From the NCBI GenBank assembly GCA_902774245.1, contig CACYHQ010000006.1, positions 94,866 to 158,865 of the forward strand: a DNA stretch of 64,000 bases, read 5' to 3'. Shown piece by piece: positions 50,888 to 60,367 of this stretch. Below the pieces are notes generated by a model, which worked only from the letters and a program-made list of their open reading frames with translations, made no database searches and was not told the origin of the DNA. The stretch is from an uncultured bacterium (lineage in GTDB: Bacteria; Verrucomicrobiota; Lentisphaeria; Victivallales; UBA1829). A program made the position numbers and the translations under genes. Each line of letters starts with the position of its first letter. Within the stretch, counting starts at the first letter, position 1.

Positions 50888-51763
50888 ATGAACAAACCCG
50901 ACATCCTTCCCTATCTCCTCCTCGACACGGGCTCCTGCCGCAAACTCGAACAGGTCGGCCCGTACCGGATCATCCGCCCCGCGCTCAACGCCTTCTGGCG
51001 GCCCACTCTGCCCGACAGGGAATGGAACGCCGCCGACGCGGTGTTCGAGCGCCAGAGCACGGGCGGCGGCGTGTGGACATGGAAACGCGGCATGAAACAG
51101 CCTGACGAGGGAAAATGGATCGTCCGCTGGGGCGAGGTCAACTTCCTGGTCAAGCCGACCCATTTCGGACACCTCGGATTCTTCGCCGAGCAGATCGGAA
51201 ACTGGGCGTGGCTCCGCGAATCCTCCGCGCTCCTGCCCGCGAACTCCGACACACTCAACCTCTTTGCATATTCCGGCGGCGCGACGTTCGCCATGGCGCA
51301 GGGCGGCGCGAACGCCTGCCATCTGGACGCCTCGCGCGGCATCATCGACTGGGCGAACAAGAACCAGGCGCTTAACAACGATCTCAAAGGCAAGATACGC
51401 TGGATCTGCGACGACGCCATGAAGTTCGTCGCGCGAGAACAGCGCCGCGGGCACAAATACCGCGGCATCGTGCTCGATCCGCCGTCGTTCGGACGCGGTG
51501 CGCAGGGCCAGGTGTGGAAGATCGAATCCGATATCGCCGAGTTGCTGGCGTCCGTACGCGCCATCCTCGAGACCTCGGGGCGGTTCTTCATCCTCCTCAC
51601 ATGCCATTCCCCCGGGTTCTCCGCGTTCTCCCTTGGACGCATGCTCGAACAGGCGTTCCCGGACTTCGCCGCGCAGGTCGAATCCGGCGAGATGCTCATC
51701 CCGGAGACATCCGCGCCGGACCGCGCGCTTCCCGCCGGACTCTACGCACGCCTCCGCAACTGA
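50888..51763 (+). CDS. Class I SAM-dependent methyltransferase, RlmI-related
   Basis: This 291-residue protein has a SAM-binding motif LNLFAYSGGATFAMAQGGA at about 123-141 and a catalytic loop VLDPPSFGRG at about 197-206, as in the RlmI/RlmKL group of rRNA methyltransferases. There is no PUA domain. It lies 9 bases after the NagA-like gene and 15 bases before rlmI. The likely substrate is 23S rRNA, but the nucleotide is not known. Confidence 0.82.
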   Translation: MNKPDILPYLLLDTGSCRKLEQVGPYRIIRPALNAFWRPTLPDREWNAADAVFERQSTGGGVWTWKRGMKQPDEGKWIVRWGEVNFLVKPTHFGHLGFFAEQIGNWAWLRESSALLPANSDTLNLFAYSGGATFAMAQGGANACHLDASRGIIDWANKNQALNNDLKGKIRWICDDAMKFVAREQRRGHKYRGIVLDPPSFGRGAQGQVWKIESDIAELLASVRAILETSGRFFILLTCHSPGFSAFSLGRMLEQAFPDFAAQVESGEMLIPETSAPDRALPAGLYARLRN

Positions 51764-51778
51764 TCTTTCTGCACCGTT

Positions 51779-53032
51779 ATGCTCATCCGTCCTCCAGAAT
51801 TCCTCCCGCGTCAGACCGCGCCGCGCCGCATCGCCGTCCGCGTCAAGCAGAAGGCCGTACCCGCGATCCGGTCGGGTCATCCGTGGCTGTTCGAGGACTC
51901 CGTGAAGAAAGCGCCGCCCGACGCAGCGCCCGGCGACGTCGCGGTCCTGTACGATCCGGACGGGAAGAAGATTCTTGGCGCCGGGCTGTACGATCCGAAT
52001 TCCCAGCTCCGCGTCCGCATCCTCCAAAAGGATCCCGCGCAGCCGCCGGTCGGGCCCGCGCTTTTTGCGAAACTCGCCGCCGATGCCGCCGCCGTGCGAG
52101 CTGACGCCATCCCTGCCGGGACCACGGCATACCGCCTCGCCAACGGCGAAAGCGACGGATTCCCCGGGCTTGTCGCCGACCGCTACGCCAACACGCTCGT
52201 CCTGAAACTCTACTCCGAGGCGTTCGTGCCGTGGGCCGGCGACATCGCGGACGCGTTCTTCGCGGCAAATCCCTGTCTGGTCCACTGCGTGGTCCGCCTC
52301 TCCCGCGCGCTGGAGGACAGCCCGTTCGTCCGGCGCGTCTTCCCGGAACCCGCGGTCGTCTTCACGGCGAAGCCAGAAACATTTAACAATCCGGTCCGTT
52401 TTCAGGAGAACGGCATCATCTTCGAGGCGGACGTAATCCGCGGACAGAAGACCGGGTTCTTCCTCGATCAGCGCGACAACCGCGCCCGCGTCGGCACGAT
52501 GTCCGCCGGACGCGACGTGCTGAACGTCTTTTCGTTCTCCGGCGGTTTTTCTCTGTACGCGGCGCGGGGCGGCGCTTCGAGCGTGTGCAGCCTCGACGCC
52601 GACAAACACGCCATCGCAGCATGCGACCGCCATTTCGAGCTGAACGCGGCGCATCCGAACGTCCGCCGCTGCAAACATGAAGGAATCATCGGCGACGCGT
52701 TCGAGGTCATGCACGACCTCGCGAAGGCTAAACGCCGTTTCGGGCTCGTGATCGTGGATCCGCCGTCCTTCGCGAAATCCGCCGCAGAACGCGACCGCGC
52801 GCTGCATTCCTACGCCCGGCTGGCCGCGCTCGCCGATTCCCTGCTCAAGCCCGGCGGCACGCTCGTCTTCGCGTCGTGTTCCAGCCGGGTTTCCGCCGAC
52901 GACCTCTTCCCGGTCGTCCTCGCCCACACGCACGTCCGCGAGCTCGCCCGCACCGGACACGCCGCCGACCATCCTGCGCTCTTCCCGGAGTCGCACTACC
53001 TCAAATGCCTCTACGCGGAGAAACTGCCATGA
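51779..53032 (+). CDS. rlmI: 23S rRNA (cytosine-C5) methyltransferase, RlmI-like
   Basis: This 417-residue protein has an N-terminal PUA domain (about 18-85, AVRVKQKAVPAIRSGHPWLFEDSV), a middle EEHEE-type domain and a Rossmann methyltransferase domain. SAM motif VLNVFSFSGGFSLYAARGGA is at about 240-259, the DPPSF loop near 327, and the likely catalytic Cys in FASCSSRVSADDL near 364. E. coli RlmI methylates C1962. The stop overlaps mutY by 4 bp. Confidence 0.9.
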   Translation: MLIRPPEFLPRQTAPRRIAVRVKQKAVPAIRSGHPWLFEDSVKKAPPDAAPGDVAVLYDPDGKKILGAGLYDPNSQLRVRILQKDPAQPPVGPALFAKLAADAAAVRADAIPAGTTAYRLANGESDGFPGLVADRYANTLVLKLYSEAFVPWAGDIADAFFAANPCLVHCVVRLSRALEDSPFVRRVFPEPAVVFTAKPETFNNPVRFQENGIIFEADVIRGQKTGFFLDQRDNRARVGTMSAGRDVLNVFSFSGGFSLYAARGGASSVCSLDADKHAIAACDRHFELNAAHPNVRRCKHEGIIGDAFEVMHDLAKAKRRFGLVIVDPPSFAKSAAERDRALHSYARLAALADSLLKPGGTLVFASCSSRVSADDLFPVVLAHTHVRELARTGHAADHPALFPESHYLKCLYAEKLP

Positions 53033-54102
53033 GCGAACATTTCCCCGCCGAACTCCTCGCGCAGCTGCCAGGCCTCCTCGTGCCGTGGTTCCTCCGCGCG
53101 AAACGCGACCTGGAATGGCGCAACGACCCGACGCCATACCGCGTGTGGATTTCCGAGATCATGCTCCAGCAGACGCGCGTCGAGGCGGTCAAGCCGTATT
53201 ACGACAGATTTCTCGCCGAACTCCCGGACGTCGCCGCGCTCGCCGCCGTCGACGAAACACGTCTGCTCAAATTGTGGGAGGGTCTCGGCTACTACCGGCG
53301 CGCCCGCAACCTTCAGGCCGCCGCGAAGAAGATCATGCAGGATTACGGCGGCGTCTTCCCCTCCGAATACGACGGCGTGCGCGGTCTGCCCGGCATCGGC
53401 GACTACACCGCCGGTGCCGTCCTCTCAATCGCGTTCGGGAAACCGTTCCCCGCGGTCGACGGCAACGTCCTGCGCGTCGTGTCGCGGGTAACCGCCAGCC
53501 GCGAGGATACCGATTCGCCTAAGATTCGCAAGGAGCTGGCCTCCGCGCTCGCCGCCGTGTATCCGGCGGGACAGTGCAGCGAGTTCACGCAGAGCCTGAT
53601 GGAACTCGGCGCGACGGTCTGCCTGCCGAACGGCGCGCCGCTCTGCATGGCGTGTCCGCTCGAGGGCATCTGCCTCGCCTCGAAAAACGGCCTCACGGAC
53701 GAGATCCCGGTCCGCAAGACCAAGACTGCGCGGCCCGTGAAGGAATTCGCGGTGATCGTCCTGCGGGACGCCGCCGGACGCTTCGCGGTACGACAGAGGC
53801 CGGAAACGGGCCTTCTGGCGGGGCTTTACGAGTTTCCCAATCTGGAGGGACGCCCCGACGAAACCGCGCTCGAAACCGCGTATCACGCCGTCAGGATCAG
53901 GAAATCCGGCAAGGCAAAGCACGTCTTCACCCACGTGGAATGGGACATGACGCTGTATCTCGCCGAAACCGACGATCCGCCCGACGGCTTCGAATGGGTC
54001 ACGCGCGATTCGCTACGTTCGGAAACCGCCATTCCGAGCGCGTTCAAAGCCGCGCTCAAGCTCGCCCTTGATCCCGATTCCTTCCCCGGAGACAAACCAT
54101 GA
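53029..54102 (+). CDS. mutY: A/G-specific adenine DNA glycosylase
   Basis: This 357-residue repair enzyme removes adenine opposite 8-oxoguanine. The catalytic Glu lies in SEIMLQQTRVEAV (about 42-54), the helix-hairpin-helix is GLPGIGDYTAGA at about 121-132, and the catalytic Asp is in AVDGNVLRV. A NUDIX-like 8-oxoG recognition domain follows from about 235. The Fe-S loop is C-x7-C-x2-C-x5-C, one residue longer in its first part than the usual C-x6-C. The start overlaps rlmI (ATGA); a longer frame to 52876 is not used. It overlaps the next gene by 4 bp. Confidence 0.95.
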   Translation: MSEHFPAELLAQLPGLLVPWFLRAKRDLEWRNDPTPYRVWISEIMLQQTRVEAVKPYYDRFLAELPDVAALAAVDETRLLKLWEGLGYYRRARNLQAAAKKIMQDYGGVFPSEYDGVRGLPGIGDYTAGAVLSIAFGKPFPAVDGNVLRVVSRVTASREDTDSPKIRKELASALAAVYPAGQCSEFTQSLMELGATVCLPNGAPLCMACPLEGICLASKNGLTDEIPVRKTKTARPVKEFAVIVLRDAAGRFAVRQRPETGLLAGLYEFPNLEGRPDETALETAYHAVRIRKSGKAKHVFTHVEWDMTLYLAETDDPPDGFEWVTRDSLRSETAIPSAFKAALKLALDPDSFPGDKP

Positions 54103-55217
54103 AATTCCTGCTCGCGATCTACAAATACAATCCGTTCGGCGGCCTCCAGCGAGACACGCTCCGTCTGGTTGAGGAGCTCACCGGACGCGGACACGAGGTC
54201 GTCGTCTTCACGACCGCGTGGGACGGGCCTCCCCCGCCCGCCGGAACAAAGCTCGAACTTGTTCCCTCCTCGAAACTGCGTTCCAACCACGCCAACATGG
54301 TGAAGTTCGCCGAAGCGTTCCGGCGCCGCCTCGAACGACGCGATTTCGACGTCTCCGTGGCGATGAGCCGCATCCCCGGCGCGGATTTCTATTTCGCCGC
54401 CGACGTCTGCATGAAAGTCTACTGGTCGAACCTGCATTCCGCGTTCGCACTGCGGTTCAATCCGCGTTACGCAGCATACCTGAAACTGGAACATGCCGTC
54501 GCCGCGCCGCCGTCACGCACGCGCATCGCCTGCATCGCCCAGGCGCAGATGCGCGACTACGCCGCAGCATACGGCACGGAACCGGACCGAATGTTTCTGC
54601 TGCCGCCCGGCATGGATCCGGCGTGCCGGCGTCCCTCCGAACCGGAAGCCGAGGCGATCCGCAGTGAAATCCGCAACGTGAACCAAGTTCAGCCCGATGA
54701 TACGGTCATCCTCCTCGTCTCGAACAGCGTTTACAACAAGGGGACCGACCGCGCCATCGCCGCCGTTGGGGCACTGCCTGACGAGCTGAAGAAAAACATC
54801 CGCCTCTGGATCGTCGGCAGGCTCCCGGAAAATGAGATACGGAAAGCCCTCGACGATGCCGGAGTCGCCGGACAGGCGGTTCTGTTCGGGCAGACCGACG
54901 GCGTACGGGATCACATGCTCGGTGCGGACCTCTTCCTGCATCCGGCGCGCAACGAATCCGCCGGATCGGCGCTGATCGAGGCGCTGGCAGCCGGATTGCC
55001 CGTGCTCACGACGGACATCTGCGGATTCGCGCCGTTTGTGCGGAACGCGACGGGAACCGTGCTGGAAAGTCCGTTCAGGCAAGCTGAACTTGTGAAGATG
55101 ATGTCGGACATGCTGCCGCGTCTGGGCAAGCTGAAACAACAAACGCTCGCCTGCGCGGAAAAAGAGGATTTCTGTTCGCGCGCCCGCGTGTTCGCGGATA
55201 TTCTGGAAAAACGCTGA
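54099..55217 (+). CDS. GT4 glycosyltransferase, WaaG-like (LPS core)
   Basis: This 372-residue GT-B enzyme has the N-terminal acceptor motif YNPFGGLQRDTLRLVEEL (about 10-27), like WaaG/RfaG. The C-terminal donor domain has VSNSVYNKGTDRAI and the EX7E-type HPARNESAGSALIEALAAGLPVL (about 287-309). WaaG adds the first glucose to the inner core of lipopolysaccharide. The exact sugar here is uncertain, but it fits an outer-membrane organism and the convergent MsbA-like exporter 9 bases away. It is the last gene of the nagA operon. Confidence 0.82.
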   Translation: MKFLLAIYKYNPFGGLQRDTLRLVEELTGRGHEVVVFTTAWDGPPPPAGTKLELVPSSKLRSNHANMVKFAEAFRRRLERRDFDVSVAMSRIPGADFYFAADVCMKVYWSNLHSAFALRFNPRYAAYLKLEHAVAAPPSRTRIACIAQAQMRDYAAAYGTEPDRMFLLPPGMDPACRRPSEPEAEAIRSEIRNVNQVQPDDTVILLVSNSVYNKGTDRAIAAVGALPDELKKNIRLWIVGRLPENEIRKALDDAGVAGQAVLFGQTDGVRDHMLGADLFLHPARNESAGSALIEALAAGLPVLTTDICGFAPFVRNATGTVLESPFRQAELVKMMSDMLPRLGKLKQQTLACAEKEDFCSRARVFADILEKR

Positions 55218-55226
55218 CTGTCTGGT

Positions 55227-56930
55227 TCAGTTCAGCTCGATCCGGCGGTCGCAGTGCCGGATGCTTCCCGCGCGGTGCGCGATCATCAGGATCGTGAGCT
55301 TGCCCTTCAACGAATTGAGGGCGTCGATCAGCGCGGCTTCCGTATCGTCGTCAAGCGCGCTCGTCGCCTCGTCGAGGATCAGGAGTTCCGGCTCGGAATA
55401 CAGCGCGCGGGCGATCGCGATGCGCTGTTTCTGTCCCCCGGAAATGCGCGCGCCGAATTCGCCCAGACGCGTGTTCAGCTTGTCGGGGAGGGATTTGACG
55501 AAATCCGCGATCTGCGCCAGTTCCAGCGCCTTCTTCACGCGGGCATCGTCGATCTTGTCCGGTTCCACGCCGAACGCCACGTTCGCGCGAATCGTATCGT
55601 CGAAGAGGCAGATATTCTGCGGCACATAGCCTATGCGGCCGCGCCACGAACGCAGATTGGCGCGGATGTCGGCGCCGTCGGCCGTCACACGCCCGGATTC
55701 CGGCTTCAGGAACCCCATAATGAGGTCGATCAGGGTCGATTTGCCGCTGCCGGTCGGTCCGACGACCGCCACGCATTCGAGGCGCTTCACGGACATGCTG
55801 AAATCCTCGAACACCGCCGGACGGTCCGGGGCGTAGCGGAACGTAACGTGCTCCATGGCAAGTTCGTTTTCGAAGTGCACGTCCGGGGCATCCGGGGCGG
55901 GCAGGACCTTTTCCGCCGGGATCGTGTTCAGGTCGGCGCTGAGGCGTTCGAACACGTACAGCATCCCGCGCACCAGGATCAGGTTGTACTGCATGCGCGA
56001 GACCGACGGGATCAGGCGGAACATCGCCGCCAGGAAGAACGCGGCATACAGGATCAGGCGGGACGACGGCATGCCCATCCAGGTCAGGACGGCGACCAGC
56101 GCGCCCGCGGCCGCGACAACGAAAACTTCGAGGGAAAAACGCGGTATCTGCCCCAGGTCGTGGCGGATCCTGACCGCGTTCACGATGTTGAACTGCGCCT
56201 GTTCCAGCCGCTTGCCGAAATACGCCTCGGTCCCGGTCAGCTTCACCTCGCGGATCGCGGCGAAACTCTGGTTCATGGTCCGCGTCGATTCGCCGTTCGC
56301 CGCGAAGAGCTTTTTCGAGGCGGCGTCCAGGACGCGTTTGAAGAGCTTGTGGAAGACCAGCACGACCGTGCCGCAGATCAGGAACGAGACCAGCGCGATC
56401 TTCGGCACGAGCACGAAGATCACGATCAGGATCGACAGGAAAACGACCGATTCGGAGAGCGCCACCAGGGACGGCATCAGCAGGATCTCCGCCACCTCGC
56501 GCATCTGCATGATGCGACCGATCAGCTCCGATGCGCCATGTTCCAGGTGGAACGTGTAGTCCGCGCGCATGTAGGTGCGGTAAAGGCGGCCCGCCAGGTT
56601 CACGGAGAGGTCGCGGCAGAACCGGTTCTGGCATTTCGTCAGCACGAAACCGAAGACGTTCTTGACGACAAAGAAAAGCGTGAGGACCGCGACGGATTGA
56701 AGCAGGAACGCCTCGCGGGAAGACGGCTTGGCAAGATCATAAAACGCGCGGAGCCAGCGGTTGGACTCCAGCAGCTCCGGCGCGGCGAGCGCGGACGCCA
56801 CGGGCATCACCAGCGCGAGCGCGGCAAGCTCCAGCAGCGCCGAGACGACCATCATCGCGACAAGCCCGGCCGCCGCATACTTGTACGCGGGCGGCAGGGT
56901 CTGCCGGATCTCGCGCAGAAACTTCAGCAT
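55227..56930 (-). CDS. MsbA-like ABC exporter (fused membrane and ATPase domains)
   Basis: This 567-residue half-transporter has six membrane helices in about residues 20-310 and an ATPase domain from about 350. Motifs are Walker A VVGPTGSGKST, signature ISGGQKQRIAIARAL, Walker B LLILDEATSAL and switch His in MIAHR. As a homodimer it could flip lipid A-core or a glycolipid. It overlaps the upstream membrane-anchor gene by 7 bp and converges on the WaaG-like gene, which supports an envelope-glycan role. Substrate not proven. Confidence 0.82.
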   Translation of the reverse strand: MLKFLREIRQTLPPAYKYAAAGLVAMMVVSALLELAALALVMPVASALAAPELLESNRWLRAFYDLAKPSSREAFLLQSVAVLTLFFVVKNVFGFVLTKCQNRFCRDLSVNLAGRLYRTYMRADYTFHLEHGASELIGRIMQMREVAEILLMPSLVALSESVVFLSILIVIFVLVPKIALVSFLICGTVVLVFHKLFKRVLDAASKKLFAANGESTRTMNQSFAAIREVKLTGTEAYFGKRLEQAQFNIVNAVRIRHDLGQIPRFSLEVFVVAAAGALVAVLTWMGMPSSRLILYAAFFLAAMFRLIPSVSRMQYNLILVRGMLYVFERLSADLNTIPAEKVLPAPDAPDVHFENELAMEHVTFRYAPDRPAVFEDFSMSVKRLECVAVVGPTGSGKSTLIDLIMGFLKPESGRVTADGADIRANLRSWRGRIGYVPQNICLFDDTIRANVAFGVEPDKIDDARVKKALELAQIADFVKSLPDKLNTRLGEFGARISGGQKQRIAIARALYSEPELLILDEATSALDDDTEAALIDALNSLKGKLTILMIAHRAGSIRHCDRRIELN

Positions 56931-57466
56931 GACTTTCCGAGTTCGGATTCGGACGAAATCTCCGCGGCGATCGCACTGGTCGCTTCGGTATCCTCGCCGG
57001 ACGCCGGGATCTCCGCACCGGACCGCAGAATCTCAACTCCGATCCGGGCGGGCTTCTCCATGCCGAACGTCCCGGTCATCATCCGGGCGACCGCGGCGCG
57101 GAACTGCGCGGAGAGATCCGAGACGGAGACATCCGTATCATCGCCGTTGAAATCCATCGCGACTTCAAGCTCGACGGCATTCTGTTTGCCGTACAGGCCG
57201 ACGCGCCGGATGCCGAACGCGGGGAAATTCGCCGCGACCGACCGGACCGCGCCCTGCACCGCCTTCGCGTCGATGCGCAGATCGCCGCCCTCGGACGGGA
57301 TCACGATGCAGCGGAGCCTGCGAGACCGGAAGAGGAACGCGAGCAGAAGGAAAAATAAAAGAAGGGCGAGCGCGGCGGCAAGTCCGGTCAGGACTCCGCA
57401 CGAAAAGGGTCTTTCCGCGATCAGGGAACTGATTCTTTCCATGAGCTGTCGAACCGACTGGAACAT
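56924..57466 (-). CDS. Membrane anchor protein of Asp23 type (AmaP-like)
   Basis: This 180-residue protein has one clear membrane helix at about 25-45 and a soluble domain whose strand-helix pattern (VGLYGKQNAVELEVAMDF) resembles the AmaP anchors that tether Asp23 in Gram-positive bacteria. It directly follows two Asp23 genes, which supports the match. The C-terminus is acidic and Ser/Glu-rich. The link to membrane stress is inferred. Confidence 0.6.
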   Translation of the reverse strand: MFQSVRQLMERISSLIAERPFSCGVLTGLAAALALLLFFLLLAFLFRSRRLRCIVIPSEGGDLRIDAKAVQGAVRSVAANFPAFGIRRVGLYGKQNAVELEVAMDFNGDDTDVSVSDLSAQFRAAVARMMTGTFGMEKPARIGVEILRSGAEIPASGEDTEATSAIAAEISSESELGKSC

Positions 57467-57511
57467 GCCGCATCCGCCTTTCCGGGAGGAATTGCCCTCC
57501 CAATCAATGGG

Positions 57512-57937
57512 TTATTGAATGACTTCGCCCTCGACGACGTCATCGTCGTCCGATTTTTCTTCCGGGGCGTCCTCGGTCTCGGTGATCACCACGTCGATGC
57601 TCTTCACCTTCATGCCGGTGAAGTCGACGATCTGGTCGTAGACCGCCTTCTGGACTGCGGCGGCGACTTCGCCGAAGTTGGAGCCGTAAGCCGCGACGAT
57701 GAGGATCTCCAGGCTGACTTCGCTGCCGGATTCGGTCACGACGATGGACTTGTCGAAACGGCGCTTGCTGCCGACGAGGTCCGCCAGGTCGGAAACGATG
57801 GAGGAACCGGAGAACCGGATGAAGCCGGGAATGCCTTCGACGGCCTTCCGGGCGAGGGAGATGATGACGCTTTCGTGAACCGTGAAGGTCGAGGGTTCTG
57901 CCGGGGTCCCGGTCTTTTTGCTGGTGTCTTTGGCCAT
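57512..57937 (-). CDS. Asp23/Gls24 family protein (second copy)
   Basis: This 141-residue cytoplasmic protein has the Asp23 fold: FTVHESVIISLARKAVEGIPGFIRFSG at about 18-44, then LEILIVAAYGSNFGEVAAAVQKAVYDQIVDFTGMKVKSIDVVI. The tail is very acidic (EEKSDDDDVVEGEV). In Gram-positive bacteria Asp23 coats the inner membrane under envelope stress. It is 12 bases from the first copy. Confidence 0.85.
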   Translation of the reverse strand: MAKDTSKKTGTPAEPSTFTVHESVIISLARKAVEGIPGFIRFSGSSIVSDLADLVGSKRRFDKSIVVTESGSEVSLEILIVAAYGSNFGEVAAAVQKAVYDQIVDFTGMKVKSIDVVITETEDAPEEKSDDDDVVEGEVIQ

Positions 57938-57949
57938 GATGCTTCTCCT

Positions 57950-58399
57950 TTATTCCGTTTCTTTCCCGGTGTCCGCATCGGAGGCTTCAGGTTCCGCCGG
58001 ACGTTCCTCGATGCCCTTGATGTCCACGCTGACGGACGCGACCTTGATGCCGGTCATGTCGAGGACGGAGCCGGAGACCTTCTTCTGGATCTCGGCGATC
58101 AGGGCGGGGAATTTGTAGCCGAAATAGGGATTGACAGCGACCGTGATCGCGATCGAGTCGTCTTTATGCTCGATCTGGATGGAACGGTCCTGCATACGTT
58201 TGCTCCGGACGAGATCGGCGAAGTCGTCGATCAGCGAGCTGCCGGAAAGGCGCGCCACGCCTTCGATCCCGAGCACGGTGCGTTTGACGATGGTGGATAT
58301 GGCTCCGTCGAGGATCCGGATCGTGCCGACGGCGACGCCGTTGACCTCGTAGGCGCCGGGGACAGTGGAAACGGACTCGGCCTGCTGCGTGTTGCTCAT
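57950..58399 (-). CDS. Asp23/Gls24 family protein (first copy)
   Basis: This 149-residue protein is a paralogue of the next gene: ISTIVKRTVLGIEGVARLSGSSLIDDFADLVRSKR, then ITVAVNPYFGYKFPALIAEIQKKVSGSVLDMTGIKVASVSVDI. The acidic Pro-rich tail differs. Two Asp23 copies and an anchor behind accBC recall Firmicutes, where an Asp23-family gene often follows accBC. The arrangement may couple fatty-acid supply to membrane state. Confidence 0.87.
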   Translation of the reverse strand: MSNTQQAESVSTVPGAYEVNGVAVGTIRILDGAISTIVKRTVLGIEGVARLSGSSLIDDFADLVRSKRMQDRSIQIEHKDDSIAITVAVNPYFGYKFPALIAEIQKKVSGSVLDMTGIKVASVSVDIKGIEERPAEPEASDADTGKETE

Positions 58400-58426
58400 T
58401 GTCCATGCCTCCTTGGGTTGTTATGG

Positions 58427-59812
58427 TTATTTCGCGAGTTCCTTGCGGATCGCGGTTTGCTGCTCGAAATAGCCGCCCTTCATCAGGCGTTCGATCAGGG
58501 TGGTATCGTAATTGCCCGACATGAATTCGGGCGTCTCGATCAGGAAATGTTCGAACGGGATCGTGGTCGGAACGCCCTCGATCAGGTATTCGTCGAGTGC
58601 GCGTCTGCACCGTGCGACCGCCTCTTCGCGGGTGGCGGCGTACACGATCAGCTTCGAGATCATGCTGTCGTAATGCGGCGGGATGCGGTATCCGGCGTAG
58701 ACATGCGAGTCCACGCGGACGCCGGGGCCGCCCGGGGCGGAGTAGAACGTCAGCGTGCCCGGCGACGGCGCGAAGTTGCAGTACGGGTTTTCGGCGTTGA
58801 TGCGGCATTCGATGGCGCATCCGCGGAGCGCGATCTGCTTCTGCTGGACGCTGAGGCGTTCGCCCGCGGCGATCCGGATCTGCTCCCGGATGATGTCGAG
58901 GCCGCTGACCATCTCGGTCACGGTGTGCTCAACCTGGACGCGTGTGTTCATCTCCATGAAGTAGAAATTGTTGCCGGAGACCAGGAACTCGATCGTGCCT
59001 GCGCTGGTGTAGCCGACGGCCTTGGCGGCCTTGATCGCGGCCTCGTAGAGCTTCTTGCGGAGCGCGGGGGCGATCGACGGGGAGGGAGACTCCTCGATGA
59101 GTTTCTGGTGGCGGCGCTGGAGTGAGCAGTCGCGTTCGCCGAGGCAGACCACGTTGCCGAACTTGTCGGCGAGAATTTGCACCTCGATGTGCTTCGGATT
59201 TTCGATGAATTTTTCGATATAGACGTCACCGTTGCCGAAAGCGCGTTCCGCCTCGGTCATGGCGGCATGGAATCCCTGGATCAGGCTGGCGTCGTTGTGC
59301 GCCACGCGCATGCCGCGTCCGCCGCCGCCCGCGGTCGCCTTGATGATGACCGGGTAGCCGAGCTTGTGGGCTTCTTCGAGCGCCGCGTCTTCCGAGAGGA
59401 CGACGTTGTTGCTGCCGGGCGTGACGGGCACGCCGGCCTTGCGCATGGTCTCGCGGGCGGACGCCTTGTCGCCCATGGCGCTCATCTGTTCAGCGGTCGG
59501 GCCGATGAATTCGATCTTGCAGTCCTTGCAGATCTGCGCGAACTGCGGATTTTCGGAAAGGAATCCGTAGCCGGGGTGGATTGCATCGACGTCGCCGATC
59601 TCGGCCACGCTGATGATGCGTTCGATCATGAGGTAACTCTGCGTGGCGGGCGCGGGCCCGATGCAGACGGCCTCGTCGGCCAGACGGACGGGGAGGCTGT
59701 CCTCGTCGGCCTGGGAGTAAACGACTACGGTTTTGATGCCCATCTCGCGGCAGGTGCGGATGATGCGCACGGCGATTTCGCCGCGGTTGGCGATCAGAAT
59801 TTTATTGAACAT
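58427..59812 (-). CDS. accC: Biotin carboxylase subunit of acetyl-CoA carboxylase
   Basis: This 461-residue enzyme carboxylates biotin on AccB using ATP and bicarbonate, the first step of fatty-acid synthesis. It opens [25 protein letters not shown]. The ATP-grasp loop is [13 protein letters not shown] at about 159-171, and [15 protein letters not shown] (about 287-301) carries the metal and catalytic residues. Length is normal. It is 23 bases from accB. Confidence 0.97.
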   Translation of the reverse strand: MFNKILIANRGEIAVRIIRTCREMGIKTVVVYSQADEDSLPVRLADEAVCIGPAPATQSYLMIERIISVAEIGDVDAIHPGYGFLSENPQFAQICKDCKIEFIGPTAEQMSAMGDKASARETMRKAGVPVTPGSNNVVLSEDAALEEAHKLGYPVIIKATAGGGGRGMRVAHNDASLIQGFHAAMTEAERAFGNGDVYIEKFIENPKHIEVQILADKFGNVVCLGERDCSLQRRHQKLIEESPSPSIAPALRKKLYEAAIKAAKAVGYTSAGTIEFLVSGNNFYFMEMNTRVQVEHTVTEMVSGLDIIREQIRIAAGERLSVQQKQIALRGCAIECRINAENPYCNFAPSPGTLTFYSAPGGPGVRVDSHVYAGYRIPPHYDSMISKLIVYAATREEAVARCRRALDEYLIEGVPTTIPFEHFLIETPEFMSGNYDTTLIERLMKGGYFEQQTAIRKELAK

Positions 59813-59835
59813 GGGGAACCTGTCTCCGACGGTGA

Positions 59836-60333
59836 TTACTCAAGCACGAAAAGCGGCTGGCCGTATTCCACAGGCTGGCCGTTCTCCAGAAGGATCTCCT
59901 TGATCACGCCGCTCTTTTCGGCCTTGATCTCGTTCATGACCTTCATCGCCTCGACCACGGCCACGGTCGTATCGGCTTCCACATGGCTGCCGACCTTCAC
60001 GAACGGCTCGGCGCCCGGGGCGCTCGAACGGTAGAACGTGCCGACGGTGGGGGATTCGATGACCTTGGCGGGATCCGGGGAAGCGTGTCCGGCGGACGCC
60101 GCGGGAGCGGCCTTGGCGGGTTCCTGGACCGCGGGAACGGCGGCCGGAGGAATGGCGACGGCGGGAGCGGCTGCCGCGGGAACGGCGGCCGGGACAAATA
60201 CAGGTGCGGGCGCGGACTGCTGACGCGCGGCTCTGCGGAGACAAAGCGTCATTTCATCCGACTCGATTTTGAACTCGGTCAGATCGTTGTCCGACATGAG
60301 TTTTACGATCGTTTTGATTTCATCGATTTTCAT
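59836..60333 (-). CDS. accB: Biotin carboxyl carrier protein of acetyl-CoA carboxylase
   Basis: This 165-residue protein has a helical N-terminal part ([24 protein letters not shown]), an Ala/Pro-rich flexible linker at about 38-82 and a C-terminal biotinyl domain. Lys131 in EAMKVMN is the biotin site, and [21 protein letters not shown] contains the AccB thumb region. It sits between aroQ and accC in the same operon, an order common in many phyla. Confidence 0.96.
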   Translation of the reverse strand: MKIDEIKTIVKLMSDNDLTEFKIESDEMTLCLRRAARQQSAPAPVFVPAAVPAAAAPAVAIPPAAVPAVQEPAKAAPAASAGHASPDPAKVIESPTVGTFYRSSAPGAEPFVKVGSHVEADTTVAVVEAMKVMNEIKAEKSGVIKEILLENGQPVEYGQPLFVLE

Positions 60334-60367
60334 ATGGCACCCGGGGTTAGCGTTGGTTGGGTTGTGG

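Noticed and set aside
52876..53028. Longer mutY start
   Set aside because: The extra residues are an out-of-frame reading of the rlmI end. The ATG at 53029 overlaps the rlmI stop and begins MutY similarity.
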